From: Streptomyces sp. NBC_00078
Lineage (GTDB): Bacteria; Actinomycetota; Actinomycetes; Streptomycetales; Streptomycetaceae
DNA length: 64,000 bases
Reading direction: 5' to 3'
Assembly (NCBI RefSeq): GCF_026343335.1
Contig: NZ_JAPELX010000001.1
Location: forward strand, 4,588,001-4,652,000
Shown here piece after piece: positions 18,304 through 29,423 of this stretch (position 1 is the stretch's first letter; each line of letters starts with the position of its first letter). The notes under the pieces were generated by a model. It was not told the DNA's origin. It made no database searches and saw only the letters and a program-made list of their open reading frames with translations. A program made the position numbers and the translations under genes.

Positions 18304-19460
18304 CCGCGCTGCGCCCCGAGCGCGAGTCCGGCGCCTCGTACGGGCAGGAGCCGTACGAGGCGTCCGGCGCGTTCGAGGCGTCCGGTCCGTACGAGGAGTG
18401 GGGTGCCGGTCCGGCGGGGCAGCACGGGGCGTACGCGGCGCAGGAGCAGCCGTACGCATCCCCCGCCCAAGAGCCGTACGTACCGCCCGCCGAGACGCAG
18501 CAGTTCCTGCCGCCGATCGACGACGAGACGGTGGCCCTGCGGATACCGGACCCGCCGCCGGACGGCTCCATACCGCCCTCTGGCGCCTCAACTGCCGCTG
18601 CTGCCACAGGAACCACCCCGGGCGGCCGAGCGGCCCGGAGAAAGGCCGCCAAGCGCCGTCACGGGCGCCATGGGGGCACTCGTACGACGTCGGATGCTTT
18701 GGAGGAAGGCGCCGAGGAGGCGTCCGCCGATGCCTCCCGGACGCCGCTGTCGCGCGTCGAGGCCCGCCGGCAGGCACGCGCGCGCAAGGCGAGCCCGGCT
18801 GTCGTCGCGAGCCGCGCGATCGGTGAGGTGTTCATCACCACCGGCGTACTGATGCTGCTGTTCGTCACCTACCAGCTGTGGTGGACGAACGTCCGGGCAC
18901 ATGCGGCCGCGGACAAGGAGACCAGCACCCTCCAGAACGACTGGGCCAGCGGCAAGCGCGCTCCGGGCACCTTCGAACCGGGCCAGGGCTTCGCGATCCT
19001 CCACATCCCCGAGCTGGACGTGGTCGTGCCGATCGCCGAGGGCGTCAGCAACAAGAAGGTGCTCGACAAGGGCATGGTCGGCCACTACAGCGAGGGCAAG
19101 CTCAAGACGGCGATGCCCGGCGCGAAGACCGGCAACTTCGCGCTCGCCGGGCACCGGAACACGCACGGCGAGCCATTCCGGTACATCAACAAGCTCAAGA
19201 AGGGCGACGAGGTCGTCGTTGAGACGCAGGACAAGTACTACGTGTACAAGATGACGTCAGTGCTGCCGGTGACGTCGCCGAGCAACACCAGCGTGATTGG
19301 TCCCGTGCCGCCGCAGTCGGGTTTCACGGGGCCCGGCCGGTACATCACGCTGACGACCTGTACTCCGGAGTTCACCAGTAAGTACCGGTTGATCGTCTGG
19401 GGCAAGATGGTCGAGGAACGGCCGCGCAGCAAGGGCAAGCCGGATGCGCTCGTCGAGTAG
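18300..19460 (+). CDS. Class E sortase (second, long N-terminal extension)
   Basis: 386 residues from the GTG that overlaps the pabA stop. The first 175 residues are a low-complexity cytosolic extension rich in Tyr-Glu-Ala-Ser-Gly (repeats of the form YGQEPYEASG, FEASGPYEEW) and then basic. Next come a transmembrane helix (ASRAIGEVFITTGVLMLLFVTYQLWW) and the sortase domain with His285 (AGHRNTHG), Cys354 (TLTTCTPEF) and the Arg in YRLIVW. The next sortase follows after 6 bases. Confidence 0.94.
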   Translation: MTALRPERESGASYGQEPYEASGAFEASGPYEEWGAGPAGQHGAYAAQEQPYASPAQEPYVPPAETQQFLPPIDDETVALRIPDPPPDGSIPPSGASTAAAATGTTPGGRAARRKAAKRRHGRHGGTRTTSDALEEGAEEASADASRTPLSRVEARRQARARKASPAVVASRAIGEVFITTGVLMLLFVTYQLWWTNVRAHAAADKETSTLQNDWASGKRAPGTFEPGQGFAILHIPELDVVVPIAEGVSNKKVLDKGMVGHYSEGKLKTAMPGAKTGNFALAGHRNTHGEPFRYINKLKKGDEVVVETQDKYYVYKMTSVLPVTSPSNTSVIGPVPPQSGFTGPGRYITLTTCTPEFTSKYRLIVWGKMVEERPRSKGKPDALVE

Positions 19461-19466
19461 GGGCGA

Positions 19467-20219
19467 ATGAAAGTGGCAGCGACCACCGACGACACTCAGG
19501 GGCACGCGGACATGTCGGGGCCGCTGGCGCAGCGGCGCCGGCGGCCCGGCCGTATCGCGATGGCGGTGAGTGTCTTCGGCGAACTCCTCATCACGGCGGG
19601 CCTGGTCCTCGGCCTGTTCGTCGTCTACTCCCTCTGGTGGACGAACGTCGTCGCCGACCGTGAGGCGGACAAGCAGGGCGACAAGGTCCGCGACACCTGG
19701 GCCCACCAGGACACCGGACCCGGCGCACTGAACACCGGGAACGGCATCGGCTTCCTGCACGTCCCCGCCATGAAGAACGGCGTGGTCCTGGTCGAGAAGG
19801 GCACCTCGACGAACGTCCTCAACGACGGTGTGGCCGGCTACTACATGGACCCGGTCAAGGCGATGCTCCCGACGACCGGCAAGAAGGGCAACTTCACCCT
19901 GGCCGCCCACCGGGACGGCCACGGCGCGAAGTTCCACAACATCGACAAGCTGAGGAAGGGCGACCCGATCGTCTTCGAGACGAAGGACAAGTGGTACGTC
20001 TACAAGGTGTACGACATCCTCGACGAAACCTCGAAGTACAACGTGAAGGTCCTGTCGCAGGTCCCGAAGGAGTCAGGGAAGAAGAAGGCCGGGCACTACA
20101 TCACGCTGACGACGTGCACGCCGGTGTACACGTCCCGGTACCGGTATGTGGTGTGGGGGGAGTTGGCGCGGGTGGACAAGGTGGACGGTAAGAGGACGCC
20201 GCCGAAGGAACTGCGGTGA
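19467..20219 (+). CDS. Class E sortase (third)
   Basis: 250 residues, ATG 6 bases after the previous stop. Short basic N-terminus, signal-anchor helix (residues 32-55), WWTNVVADREAD as in the second sortase, then the catalytic domain with His148 and Cys217 (TLTTCTPVY). The His motif is AAHRDGHG instead of AGHR. It is closely related to the second sortase, probably by tandem duplication. In S. coelicolor two such enzymes display chaplins and are needed for aerial growth. A very strong hairpin follows, ending the operon. Confidence 0.94.
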   Translation: MKVAATTDDTQGHADMSGPLAQRRRRPGRIAMAVSVFGELLITAGLVLGLFVVYSLWWTNVVADREADKQGDKVRDTWAHQDTGPGALNTGNGIGFLHVPAMKNGVVLVEKGTSTNVLNDGVAGYYMDPVKAMLPTTGKKGNFTLAAHRDGHGAKFHNIDKLRKGDPIVFETKDKWYVYKVYDILDETSKYNVKVLSQVPKESGKKKAGHYITLTTCTPVYTSRYRYVVWGELARVDKVDGKRTPPKELR

Positions 20220-20262
20220 GGTGACTCGGGTCCTGGAAGGACCTCAGTCCTCTAGCATGGCG

Positions 20263-20303
20263 AAGGCCCGAAGCCGCAACCATCCTTTGCGGCTTCGGGC
20301 CTT
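20263..20303. terminator. Bidirectional terminator, perfect 17-bp stem
   Basis: AAGGCCCGAAGCCGCAA pairs with TTGCGGCTTCGGGCCTT over a 7-base loop. It lies between the convergent sortase and Mrr-type genes. Confidence 0.9.
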
Positions 20304-20320
20304 ATCGCGTCACGCCGTGC

Positions 20321-21370
20321 CTACTCCAGGACCTTCAGCGGTTCCCCGGCGCTCCACTCCTCCAGCATCCCGCGGTGTACGGCGGTGATCCCGGTCTCGG
20401 CGGCAATCTTCAGGGCCTCGGGTGTGAACGGGCACGTTGCCACGAAGAGTGCCACTTCCGCGCTGTACAGAACTTTCGCCGACCCGACGAACTTCTGGAC
20501 GTCTGGGCTACTGATGCAGAGATAGGGCGCGCGCCTCTTGCACTGGACGACGAGACGTCGTCCATCTGCCGTGATTCCGATGATGTCGACGCCTCGGTCG
20601 CCCTGACCTCCTTGTACGACGACATTGGTGCATCCGTCGCGGATCAGCAGTTTGGCGATGTGGTGCTCGAACACGCGACCGTGCATGGCGTCCATGGCCG
20701 CCATGACTCCGATGGCGGGACGGTCGTCTCGTACCCCTTCGAGCCTCTTCAGCCGTTCGTGGTGCTGGTGGAGCCGTCGCTCGATGCGCTGGACACCCGT
20801 CCGCAGGGCGATCAGCTCCTTGCGGTGCTCGCCCGAGGTCTCGATCAGGGCGTTGAACATCGGCACGACCGTCTTGCCGAGGATGTGCGTGATGCGTTGG
20901 TCGATGCGGTCGTCGAGGGAGACGGTGTCTGGGGCGACGGACGCTTCGACAGGTTGCGTACGCGCCAGGTACTCCATGTCGAGGAGGTACGTGCGGACTT
21001 GGCGGGCCACATCACTGTCGCGGAGGAGCATGGCGACGTTGAGGACGGCGCGGCGTGCGTAGAGAGTGAGGCTCGATCGAGGCTGTGGATAACTTCCCGG
21101 ATAGCGTGACAAGACGTCACGCTTAAATTCTGCGAGGTCGTGGCCCTTGAGCGTCACCATTCCGTTGATCGACAGCTCCTCGTGATGCCGTGCTTTGAGC
21201 TGCCGGATTGCCTCGACGGACACGCCGAAGTACGCCGCCAGCATCGCCGTAGTCACATGCATCCCGTCCGGCAGCAGCGACAGCGCCTTGACTCTGTCGA
21301 GTACGTCTGTGCGCTCCAGCACGCTGTCGCGCAGGGACTTGGACTCCAGTAGCGCCGATTCGCTGATCAC
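20321..21370 (-). CDS. Mrr-type restriction endonuclease with antirepressor-like N-terminus
   Basis: 349 residues from GTG 21370; GGAAGGG lies 6 bases upstream. Residues about 20-130 contain a winged-helix-like part (HVTTAMLAAYFGVSVEAIRQL) and a segment (SSLTLYARRAVLNVAMLLRD then VARQVRTYLLD) like phage antirepressor/BRO-type N-domains. A coiled coil follows (EHRKELIALRTGVQRIERRL). The C-terminal 115 residues form an Mrr_cat PD-(D/E)XK fold: Glu in FEHHIAKLL, Asp in DRGVDII, and QCK in LVVQCKRR. No methylase is near, so it could be a type IV-like enzyme. The gene is accessory relative to the usual sortase-pknB order. Confidence 0.75.
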   Translation of the reverse strand: MISESALLESKSLRDSVLERTDVLDRVKALSLLPDGMHVTTAMLAAYFGVSVEAIRQLKARHHEELSINGMVTLKGHDLAEFKRDVLSRYPGSYPQPRSSLTLYARRAVLNVAMLLRDSDVARQVRTYLLDMEYLARTQPVEASVAPDTVSLDDRIDQRITHILGKTVVPMFNALIETSGEHRKELIALRTGVQRIERRLHQHHERLKRLEGVRDDRPAIGVMAAMDAMHGRVFEHHIAKLLIRDGCTNVVVQGGQGDRGVDIIGITADGRRLVVQCKRRAPYLCISSPDVQKFVGSAKVLYSAEVALFVATCPFTPEALKIAAETGITAVHRGMLEEWSAGEPLKVLE

Positions 21371-21653
21371 GTTCTGCCCTTCCGTTCGTGGTGTGGCCGT
21401 ACGGCCAGGGCAGAGCTCTGAGACCCCACCCCACCCCACCCGATCAACGAGTCGTCACATATGAAGACACGATTGCTGCGCGGACTGCACTCGTTGTCAG
21501 TTACACTGTTGGCGCCTCAATTTCGCTGTGTTCGGGCGGAGCGGAGTTCAACCATCAATAGGGTGAAGAATTTTGACCGCGCTTCTTCGAGGCGCGGGAC
21601 AAGTGGTGTCTATAAGGCCCACGACATCCTTCCCAAGGCTTGGACGTAAAGAT

Positions 21654-21696
21654 AAAGGCCCGAATTCGCATCAAGTTCTTGCGAATTCGGGCCTTT
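21654..21696. terminator. Terminator, 17-bp stem
   Basis: AAAGGCCCGAATTCGCA pairs with TGCGAATTCGGGCCTTT over a 9-base loop, with T residues on one side and A on the other. It can end the leftward secreted-protein gene. The stretch 21371-21719 otherwise shows only an AT-richer sequence without a supported gene. Confidence 0.85.
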
Positions 21697-21719
21697 TGCT
21701 CCATAGTCTGGTTCTGAGG

Positions 21720-22100
21720 CTATGCGTGCGTCTCGTGGGAAACGCCACACTTCACGTCACTGCCACCCTTTGATAGGCAAACGTAGAAATGAACCCGACT
21801 GCCCTCTTTGAGGTTGGGCTGGTGGGGCGTGATGCTGGTACCTGCGCCACCGTTCCAGGTGTAATCCCAAGCGGGGTGACCATCTGTGTAGTCGGCATGC
21901 AGTGTTACGCCGTAGTGGTCGTCCTTGTTGTCTGAAATGGTGAAATAATCACCGTCGGCGAACCACTGGGCGCAACCGTCATTCCCTCCCCATGGGGCGC
22001 ATCCTCCCGCCGTCGCGGCAGCCTGCGCTGGATTTGCGGTCACGATGAGACCAGTGATGGTCAACATCGAAAGGGTGGAAAACAGGCGTATCTTGGACAA
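21720..22100 (-). CDS. Small secreted protein, unknown function
   Basis: 126 residues from TTG 22100, preceded by CTGGGGGAA. A clear signal peptide (LSKIRLFSTLSMLTITGLIV, cleavage after NPAQA) leads to a roughly 98-residue mature domain with four Cys (GGCAPWGGNDGCAQWF, FYVCLSKGG, VKCGVSHE), many Trp/Tyr/Gly and Asp. This suggests a small beta-sandwich stabilised by two disulfides. An in-frame start at 22163 is possible but would put the signal peptide internally. Base composition is clearly lower in GC than in neighbouring genes. With the Mrr gene it interrupts the usual sortase-pknB adjacency, a sign of acquisition. Confidence 0.65.
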   Translation of the reverse strand: MSKIRLFSTLSMLTITGLIVTANPAQAAATAGGCAPWGGNDGCAQWFADGDYFTISDNKDDHYGVTLHADYTDGHPAWDYTWNGGAGTSITPHQPNLKEGSRVHFYVCLSKGGSDVKCGVSHETHA

Positions 22101-22240
22101 TTTTCCCCCAGTTTCAATAGCGGTTGGTCGAACAATATTCGTATCATACGACAACTCATTCATCGCGGTAGTCGCGTGATGTAGATCACTCTCAAGGGCC
22201 GTTGGAATGCAGGATTCACCCAGGGGGCCGTACAAACAAT

Positions 22241-22275
22241 GGAGCCTCGGTACAAGTCAGCTGTACCGAGGCTCC
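22241..22275 (-). terminator. Terminator after pknB
   Basis: GGAGCCTCGGTACA pairs perfectly with TGTACCGAGGCTCC over a 7-base loop, 30 bases past the pknB stop. Confidence 0.85.
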
Positions 22276-22305
22276 AACGTAGGAGGAAGAATCCGTATTC
22301 GATTG

Positions 22306-24306
<2,001 letters not shown>

Positions 24307-24475
24307 AGCTACCTACCAGCCCTCTCCGTCGGTCCCGGCCGTCACGAATGTGCGGCCGGAGGCTGCCGTCCGGGCCTACCGTACCCGGATAGCTTTGTGT
24401 GACCTGGCCAAGCCCGTCACCCGATACAGGACCGGTATCGCAACGTGCACCGATGTGAAGGGGACGTGAGCGGGG

Positions 24476-25951
24476 TCACTTCTTGGAGTTGATGACCGCC
24501 TCCATCACGCTCTTCGCGATCGGGGCCGCGAGGCCGCCGCCGGAGATGTCGTCACGGTTGGCGTTGTCGTCCTCGATCACCACGGCCACGGCGACCGGGG
24601 CGCTGCCGTCGGGGAGCTTGGCGTAGGAGATGAACCAGGCGTAGGGGTTCTCGCTGTTCGCCACGCCGTGCTGGGCGGTACCGGTCTTGCCACCGACGGT
24701 GGCGCCCTGGATCTGCGCCTTGGTGCCGGTGCCCTCCTTGACGACCGTCTCCATCATCGACTGCAGGATCTGGGCGTTCTTCGACGACAGGGGCTGGCTC
24801 AACTCCTGCGGGTCGGTCTGCTGGAGGGTGTCCAGGTTCGGCGCCTGCAGCTTGTCGACCATGTACGGCTTCATCAGCTTGCCGTCGTTGGCGACCGCGG
24901 AGGCGACCATCGCCATCTGCAGAGGGGTCGCGGCGGTGTTGAACTGGCCGATCGAGGACAGCGCGGTCTGCGAGGGGTTCATGTTGTCGGAGAAGACCGA
25001 GGCGTTGGAGCGGACCGGAGTGAACTGCTCCGCGTCGAAGCCGAACTTCTTCGCCTCGTCCAGCATCTTGTCGTTGCCGAGGTCGGAGCCGATCTTGCCG
25101 AAAACGGTGTTGCAGGAGTACCGCAGCGCGATCCGCATGGTCGCGTCCTTGCAGGGGATGTTCCCCTCGTTCTTCAGCTCGGTCGTGGTGCCCTTCATGA
25201 TGTAGGGCAGCGGCGAGTCGGTCTTCTCGTCGGCAGAGGTGTACAGCCCGTTCTGCAGCGCGGCCGCGGCGGTGACCACCTTGAAGGTCGAGCCCGGCGG
25301 GTAGGTCTCGCGCAGCGCCCGGTTCAGCATGGGGTCGTTGGGGTTGTACTTCTTCTGCAGGTTCTTCCACGCCTTCCCGTCTTCGTCGGTGTTGCCGGCG
25401 AAGACGGAGGGGTCGTACGAGGGGTAGGACGCCATCGCCAGGATCTTGCCGGTGGACGGGTCGAGCGCGGCGACGGCGCCCTTGCCGCCCTGGGCCTTGA
25501 GGCCGTTGTACGCGGCCTTCTGCGCGGCGGCGTTGAGCGTGGTGACGACGTTGCCGCCCTGCTTCTGCTTGCCCGTGATCATGTCGAGGGTGTTGCGGAA
25601 GAAGAGCCGGTCGTCAGTGCCGGAGAGGATGCCGTCCTCGATCTTCTCGAGGAAGCTGCCGTCGAAGGCCTGGGAGGAGTACCCGGTCACCGGGGCCCAC
25701 ATGGGCCCGTTCTTGTAGGTGCGCTTGTACTTGAAGTCGCCGTGCTTGTTCTCGACCGAGCCGGTTATGGGGTCGCCGTCGACGATGAGGTCGCCCCGCG
25801 GGCTCTCATAGCGCTCGATGGCGACGCGGCGGTTGGCCGGGTCGGTGCGCAGCTTGTCGGCTTGGGCGTACTGAAGCCAGTTGTCGCGGATCAACAGCGC
25901 CAGGACGAGAACTCCGCAGAAGATCGCGATTCGGCGCAATGGCTTGTTCAC
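24476..25951 (-). CDS. pbpA: Class B penicillin-binding protein PbpA
   Basis: 491 residues. One N-terminal transmembrane helix (PLRRIAIFCGVLVLALLIRDNW), a dimerisation-type region, then the transpeptidase: Ser221 in GSTFK, SCN, and KTGTAQ. It makes peptidoglycan cross-links and is the cognate partner of the SEDS protein upstream. I start at GTG 25951 because GGAAAGG lies 6 bases upstream and homologues begin MNKPLRR. An earlier in-frame GTG at 25966 would place that ribosome-binding site inside the gene. pknB follows after 169 bases. Confidence 0.95.
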   Translation of the reverse strand: MNKPLRRIAIFCGVLVLALLIRDNWLQYAQADKLRTDPANRRVAIERYESPRGDLIVDGDPITGSVENKHGDFKYKRTYKNGPMWAPVTGYSSQAFDGSFLEKIEDGILSGTDDRLFFRNTLDMITGKQKQGGNVVTTLNAAAQKAAYNGLKAQGGKGAVAALDPSTGKILAMASYPSYDPSVFAGNTDEDGKAWKNLQKKYNPNDPMLNRALRETYPPGSTFKVVTAAAALQNGLYTSADEKTDSPLPYIMKGTTTELKNEGNIPCKDATMRIALRYSCNTVFGKIGSDLGNDKMLDEAKKFGFDAEQFTPVRSNASVFSDNMNPSQTALSSIGQFNTAATPLQMAMVASAVANDGKLMKPYMVDKLQAPNLDTLQQTDPQELSQPLSSKNAQILQSMMETVVKEGTGTKAQIQGATVGGKTGTAQHGVANSENPYAWFISYAKLPDGSAPVAVAVVIEDDNANRDDISGGGLAAPIAKSVMEAVINSKK

Positions 25952-26133
25952 ATCCGGCCTTTCCACAAGCTAAACAGGTGCGCCTGCCGCTTCAGTCTCT
26001 CGGTGTCGATGGTGCTGGAGTGGTGCTCATCCTGGCCGCCCACATTCTAGGGGCAGAGGCTGTGTCCCCCGGGCGGGGCTGTGGATGACGACTGGTGGAG
26101 AGACGCATCGGAGGAGCGACGGGTTCCGGAAGC

Positions 26134-26181
26134 ACGGACGGCTTCCGGCCCCGGCGGGTGCCGGTTCCGGAAGCCGTCCGT
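26134..26181. other. Long inverted repeat in the rodA-pbpA gap
   Basis: ACGGACGGCTTCCGG (26134-26148) and CCGGAAGCCGTCCGT (26167-26181) are perfect 15-bp arms with an 18-base loop. GGTTCCGGAAGC occurs just left of the first arm and again overlapping the second. The 332-base gap (25952-26283) is unusual for two genes expected to be tightly linked. I see no gene in it. An attenuator or mRNA-processing site is possible. Confidence 0.55.
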
Positions 26182-26283
26182 CAGGCAGGAGCCGGGGTGC
26201 AGGTCAGCACTTCGGCGGGTTGCCGCTGGCCACGGCGAAGCAGCAGTAGTGGTCGGTGGCGATGTTTCGGGGAGTGATCAGCA

Positions 26284-27744
26284 TCACTCCACCGGTCCGG
26301 CGCCGCCGGGGCGGACCACCTGGGTCATCTCGGCGTCGGGGTTACCGGCAGGGGTGGGTGCCGGGCGGCGGGCGGTGTCGCTGATTCTGATGAGGATGCC
26401 GATCAGGGCCCAGTTGGCCAGCACGGAGGAACCGCCATAGGCCAGGAACGGCATGGTCATACCGGTGAGCGGGATGAGGCCCATGACACCGCCGGCGACG
26501 ACGAACACCTGGAGGGCGAAGGCGCCTGAGAGGCCGATGGCGAGCAGCTTGCCGAAGGGGTCGCGGGCGGCGAGTGCGGTGCGCACGCCGCGCTCCACGA
26601 TCAGGCCGTAGATCAGCAGGATCGCCATGATGCCGGCCAGGCCCAGCTCCTCGCCGAAGGTGGCGAGGATGAAGTCGGAGTTGGCGGCGAACCGGATGAG
26701 CTCGGAGTGGCCCTGGCCGAGGCCGGTGCCGAGGGTGCCGCCGGAGCCGAAGGCCCACAGGGCCTGCATCGACTGCTCGGAGTGGCCGCCCACGCCGGCC
26801 TGGCTGAGCGTGTACTCCTTCATGGGGTCGAGCCATGCCTGGACACGCTGCTGGACGTGCGGTTCGAAGCTGGCCACGCCGACCGCGCCCGCCGCGGACA
26901 TCAGCAGACCGAAGACGATCCAGCTGGTCCGCTCGGTGGCGACGTACAGCATGACGATGAACATTCCGAAGAACAGCAGCGAGGTGCCGAGGTCGGTCTC
27001 GAAGACCAGGATGAGAATCGACATCAGCCAGACGACCAGGATCGGACCGAGGTCGCGGCCGCGTGGCAGGTACAGACCCATGAAGCGGCGGCTGGCGAGG
27101 GCCAGGGCGTCGCGCTTCACCATCAGGTAGCCGGCGAAGAAGATGGCGAGCACGATCTTCGCGAACTCACCGGGCTGCAGGGTGCCGAGGCCCGGGACCC
27201 TGATCCAGATCTTGGCGCCGAAGATGTTGGCGCCGAGGCCTGGCACCAGCGGCAGGATGAGCAGAATGAGCGCGCCGAACATCGAGATGTAGGTGTAGCG
27301 CTGCAGGACTCGGTGGTCCTTGAGGAAGATCAACACGACGACGAACAGGGCGATACCGAGCGCCGTGTACAGAAGCTGACGGGGTGCGGCCTGCACGTAG
27401 TTGGGCAGCGACTGCAGCAGCTTGGACTGGTCGAGGCGCCAGATGACGACGAGTCCGAGGCCGTTGAGGAGCGTGGCCAGGGGCAGAAGCAGCGGGTCGG
27501 CGTACGGTGCGAACTTCCGTACGGCGAGGTGGCCGACGGCTGCCAGCAGGCCGAGTCCCAGGCCGTAGCTCAGCAGCCCGGTCGGCACCTTGTCGTCGAT
27601 GGCCAGGCCCACGTTGGCGTAGGCGAACACGGGGATGACCACGGCGAACACCAGGAGCGCGAGTTCGGTGTTGCGCCGGCTCGGTGCGCCGATCGCGCCG
27701 ATCGTGGACGTGTGGTGCGTCGGTGTGTTGGTAGTACTGCTCAT
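26284..27744 (-). CDS. rodA: SEDS peptidoglycan glycosyltransferase (RodA/FtsW family)
   Basis: 486 residues, about ten to twelve hydrophobic helices. SEDS hallmarks include the loop between helices (DLGTSLLFFGMF) and GLGQGHSELIRFAANSDFILATFGEELG, with the acidic residue pattern of the family. It polymerises lipid II with the class B PBP. A locus with pbpA, PASTA kinase and PP2C points to the RodA-type elongation/sporulation enzyme more than to division FtsW, but sequence alone does not settle this. The stop of pstP lies upstream by 27 bases. Confidence 0.92.
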   Translation of the reverse strand: MSSTTNTPTHHTSTIGAIGAPSRRNTELALLVFAVVIPVFAYANVGLAIDDKVPTGLLSYGLGLGLLAAVGHLAVRKFAPYADPLLLPLATLLNGLGLVVIWRLDQSKLLQSLPNYVQAAPRQLLYTALGIALFVVVLIFLKDHRVLQRYTYISMFGALILLILPLVPGLGANIFGAKIWIRVPGLGTLQPGEFAKIVLAIFFAGYLMVKRDALALASRRFMGLYLPRGRDLGPILVVWLMSILILVFETDLGTSLLFFGMFIVMLYVATERTSWIVFGLLMSAAGAVGVASFEPHVQQRVQAWLDPMKEYTLSQAGVGGHSEQSMQALWAFGSGGTLGTGLGQGHSELIRFAANSDFILATFGEELGLAGIMAILLIYGLIVERGVRTALAARDPFGKLLAIGLSGAFALQVFVVAGGVMGLIPLTGMTMPFLAYGGSSVLANWALIGILIRISDTARRPAPTPAGNPDAEMTQVVRPGGAGPVE

Positions 27745-27771
27745 CGTGTGACAGGGCCTCTCACGGCTTGC

Positions 27772-29295
27772 CTACTGCTTACCGCACAGCGAGACGACCT
27801 TCTGCTCATCCTCCGAGAGGCTGGGGCCGGGGCTGGGGGTGGGAGCGGTCGCTGATGCGGACGGGGTCGGTGAGGTCGAGGGGCTGGGTGTTGCCTTGGA
27901 CGTGAGGGAGGTCCTGGTGGTTCCCGTGGTGCCGCCCGCCTCGCCCGCGCCGGTCTTCGAGTTCTTCTCGCTCTCGGCCGCCTGACGCTCGGACTCCTTC
28001 TTGCACGCGGAGGCCTGCACGGCAAGCTCGTTGATCTTCGACTGGGCGTCGGTCAGGCCGCCCTCGGCGATCGTGCTCCTGACCTGCTTCTGCTGGTACG
28101 GCGGCAGGTACTTGAGTTCGATCTCGGGGTGGTCCCTCTCCACCTTCGACAGCGACACCCAGGCCAGGTCCTGGCTGATGCCCCGGTACAGCGCGACGTG
28201 CTCGCTCTGGGTGCCGACGTAGTACTGCGTCTGCGTCCAGCGCCAGCCGCCGTAGAGGCCGCCTCCGACGACGGCGAGCGCGAGCACGATGTAGAAGGAT
28301 CTCTTCGCCCACCTGCTGCCCCTGCGGGGTTTGACGAAGTCGGCGTCGCTGTAGTCGCCAAAACCGCCCGTCGGGACGTAACCGGTGGTGTCGCCGGAGC
28401 CGGGCGGGCCGAACTCGCCGCCGCCCTGTCCGGGTACCTGGCGGCCGAGGCCGGAGGCGCGTCCCGCGGGGGTCTGCATGATGCCGTTGTCGTGCAGGTG
28501 GTTCTGGTTCTCGGCGACCGCGCCGACCACGACCGGGGTGTCGGAGAGCTGCCCGGCGAGGGTGTCCGAGGTGTCGAGGTCGAGGACGTCGGCGATGATG
28601 ACCGTGATGTTGTCGGGTCCGCCGCCGCGCAGTGCGAGCTCGATCAGGTTCTGGACGGTCTCCTGGGGGCCCTGGTAACTGGCGAGGGTGTCCTCGAGCG
28701 TCTGGTGGGAGACGACGCCGGACAGGCCGTCGGAGCAGATCAAGTAGCGGTCGCCGGCGCGGACTTCACGGATGGAGAGGTCGGGCTCGACGTGCTCGCC
28801 GCTGCCCAACGCCCGCATGAGCAGGGAGCGTTGGGGGTGGGTGGTGGCTTCCTCTTCGGTGATGCGGCCCTCGTCGACCAGACGCTGCACCCAGGTGTGG
28901 TCCTGGGTGATCTGGGTGAGGACGCCGTCGCGGAGCAGGTACGCGCGCGAGTCGCCGACGTGCACGAGTCCGAGGCGCTGGCCGGTCCACAGCAGGGCGG
29001 TGAGCGTGGTGCCCATGCCCTCCAGCTGCGGGTCCTCCTCGACCATGGCGCGCAGCTGGTCGTTGGCACGCTGCACGGCGGTGCCGAGGGAGGTGAGGAT
29101 GTCGGAGCCCGGCACGTCGTCGTCGAGCGCGACGATGGTGGAGATGGCCTCGGAGGAGGCGACCTCGCCGGCGGCGGCGCCGCCCATGCCGTCGGCGATC
29201 GCGAGCAGACGCGGACCGGCGTATCCGGAGTCCTCGTTGCCCTCCCGGATCATGCCTTTGTGCGATCCGGCGGCGAAACGCAGTGACAGACTCAT
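27772..29295 (-). CDS. pstP: PP2C-type serine/threonine phosphatase (PstP)
   Basis: 507 residues from ATG 29295 (GAGG 6 bases upstream). An upstream ATG at 29325 is possible. Catalytic domain 1-240 with metal-binding motifs REGNEDS, IADGMGG, VGDSRAY, CSDGLSGVV and GGGPDNITV. A linker, a transmembrane helix (RSFYIVLALAVVGGGLYGGW) and an extracellular C-terminal region with a Ser/Thr/Pro-rich tail follow. It reverses phosphorylation by PknB-type kinases and its usual partners flank it. It is slightly unusual in the long Ser/Pro/Thr end after residue 440. Confidence 0.94.
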   Translation of the reverse strand: MSLSLRFAAGSHKGMIREGNEDSGYAGPRLLAIADGMGGAAAGEVASSEAISTIVALDDDVPGSDILTSLGTAVQRANDQLRAMVEEDPQLEGMGTTLTALLWTGQRLGLVHVGDSRAYLLRDGVLTQITQDHTWVQRLVDEGRITEEEATTHPQRSLLMRALGSGEHVEPDLSIREVRAGDRYLICSDGLSGVVSHQTLEDTLASYQGPQETVQNLIELALRGGGPDNITVIIADVLDLDTSDTLAGQLSDTPVVVGAVAENQNHLHDNGIMQTPAGRASGLGRQVPGQGGGEFGPPGSGDTTGYVPTGGFGDYSDADFVKPRRGSRWAKRSFYIVLALAVVGGGLYGGWRWTQTQYYVGTQSEHVALYRGISQDLAWVSLSKVERDHPEIELKYLPPYQQKQVRSTIAEGGLTDAQSKINELAVQASACKKESERQAAESEKNSKTGAGEAGGTTGTTRTSLTSKATPSPSTSPTPSASATAPTPSPGPSLSEDEQKVVSLCGKQ

Positions 29296-29423
29296 GCGCA
29301 CCTCGCCCGTCGGCTCCGGGTACATCCGCACGGTGCCCACCCTCCGGTCGGGAGCGCGCCGGGGCCCGTGGTGGGGGCCGCCGCTGCGTGCTCGCTCCGC
29401 TCGCGCTCTTTCATGACGTAGTA

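Noticed and set aside
21461..21773. Two short plus-strand frames in the islet gap
   Set aside because: Neither has a ribosome-binding site or recognisable product, and one runs through the terminator hairpin at 21654-21696.
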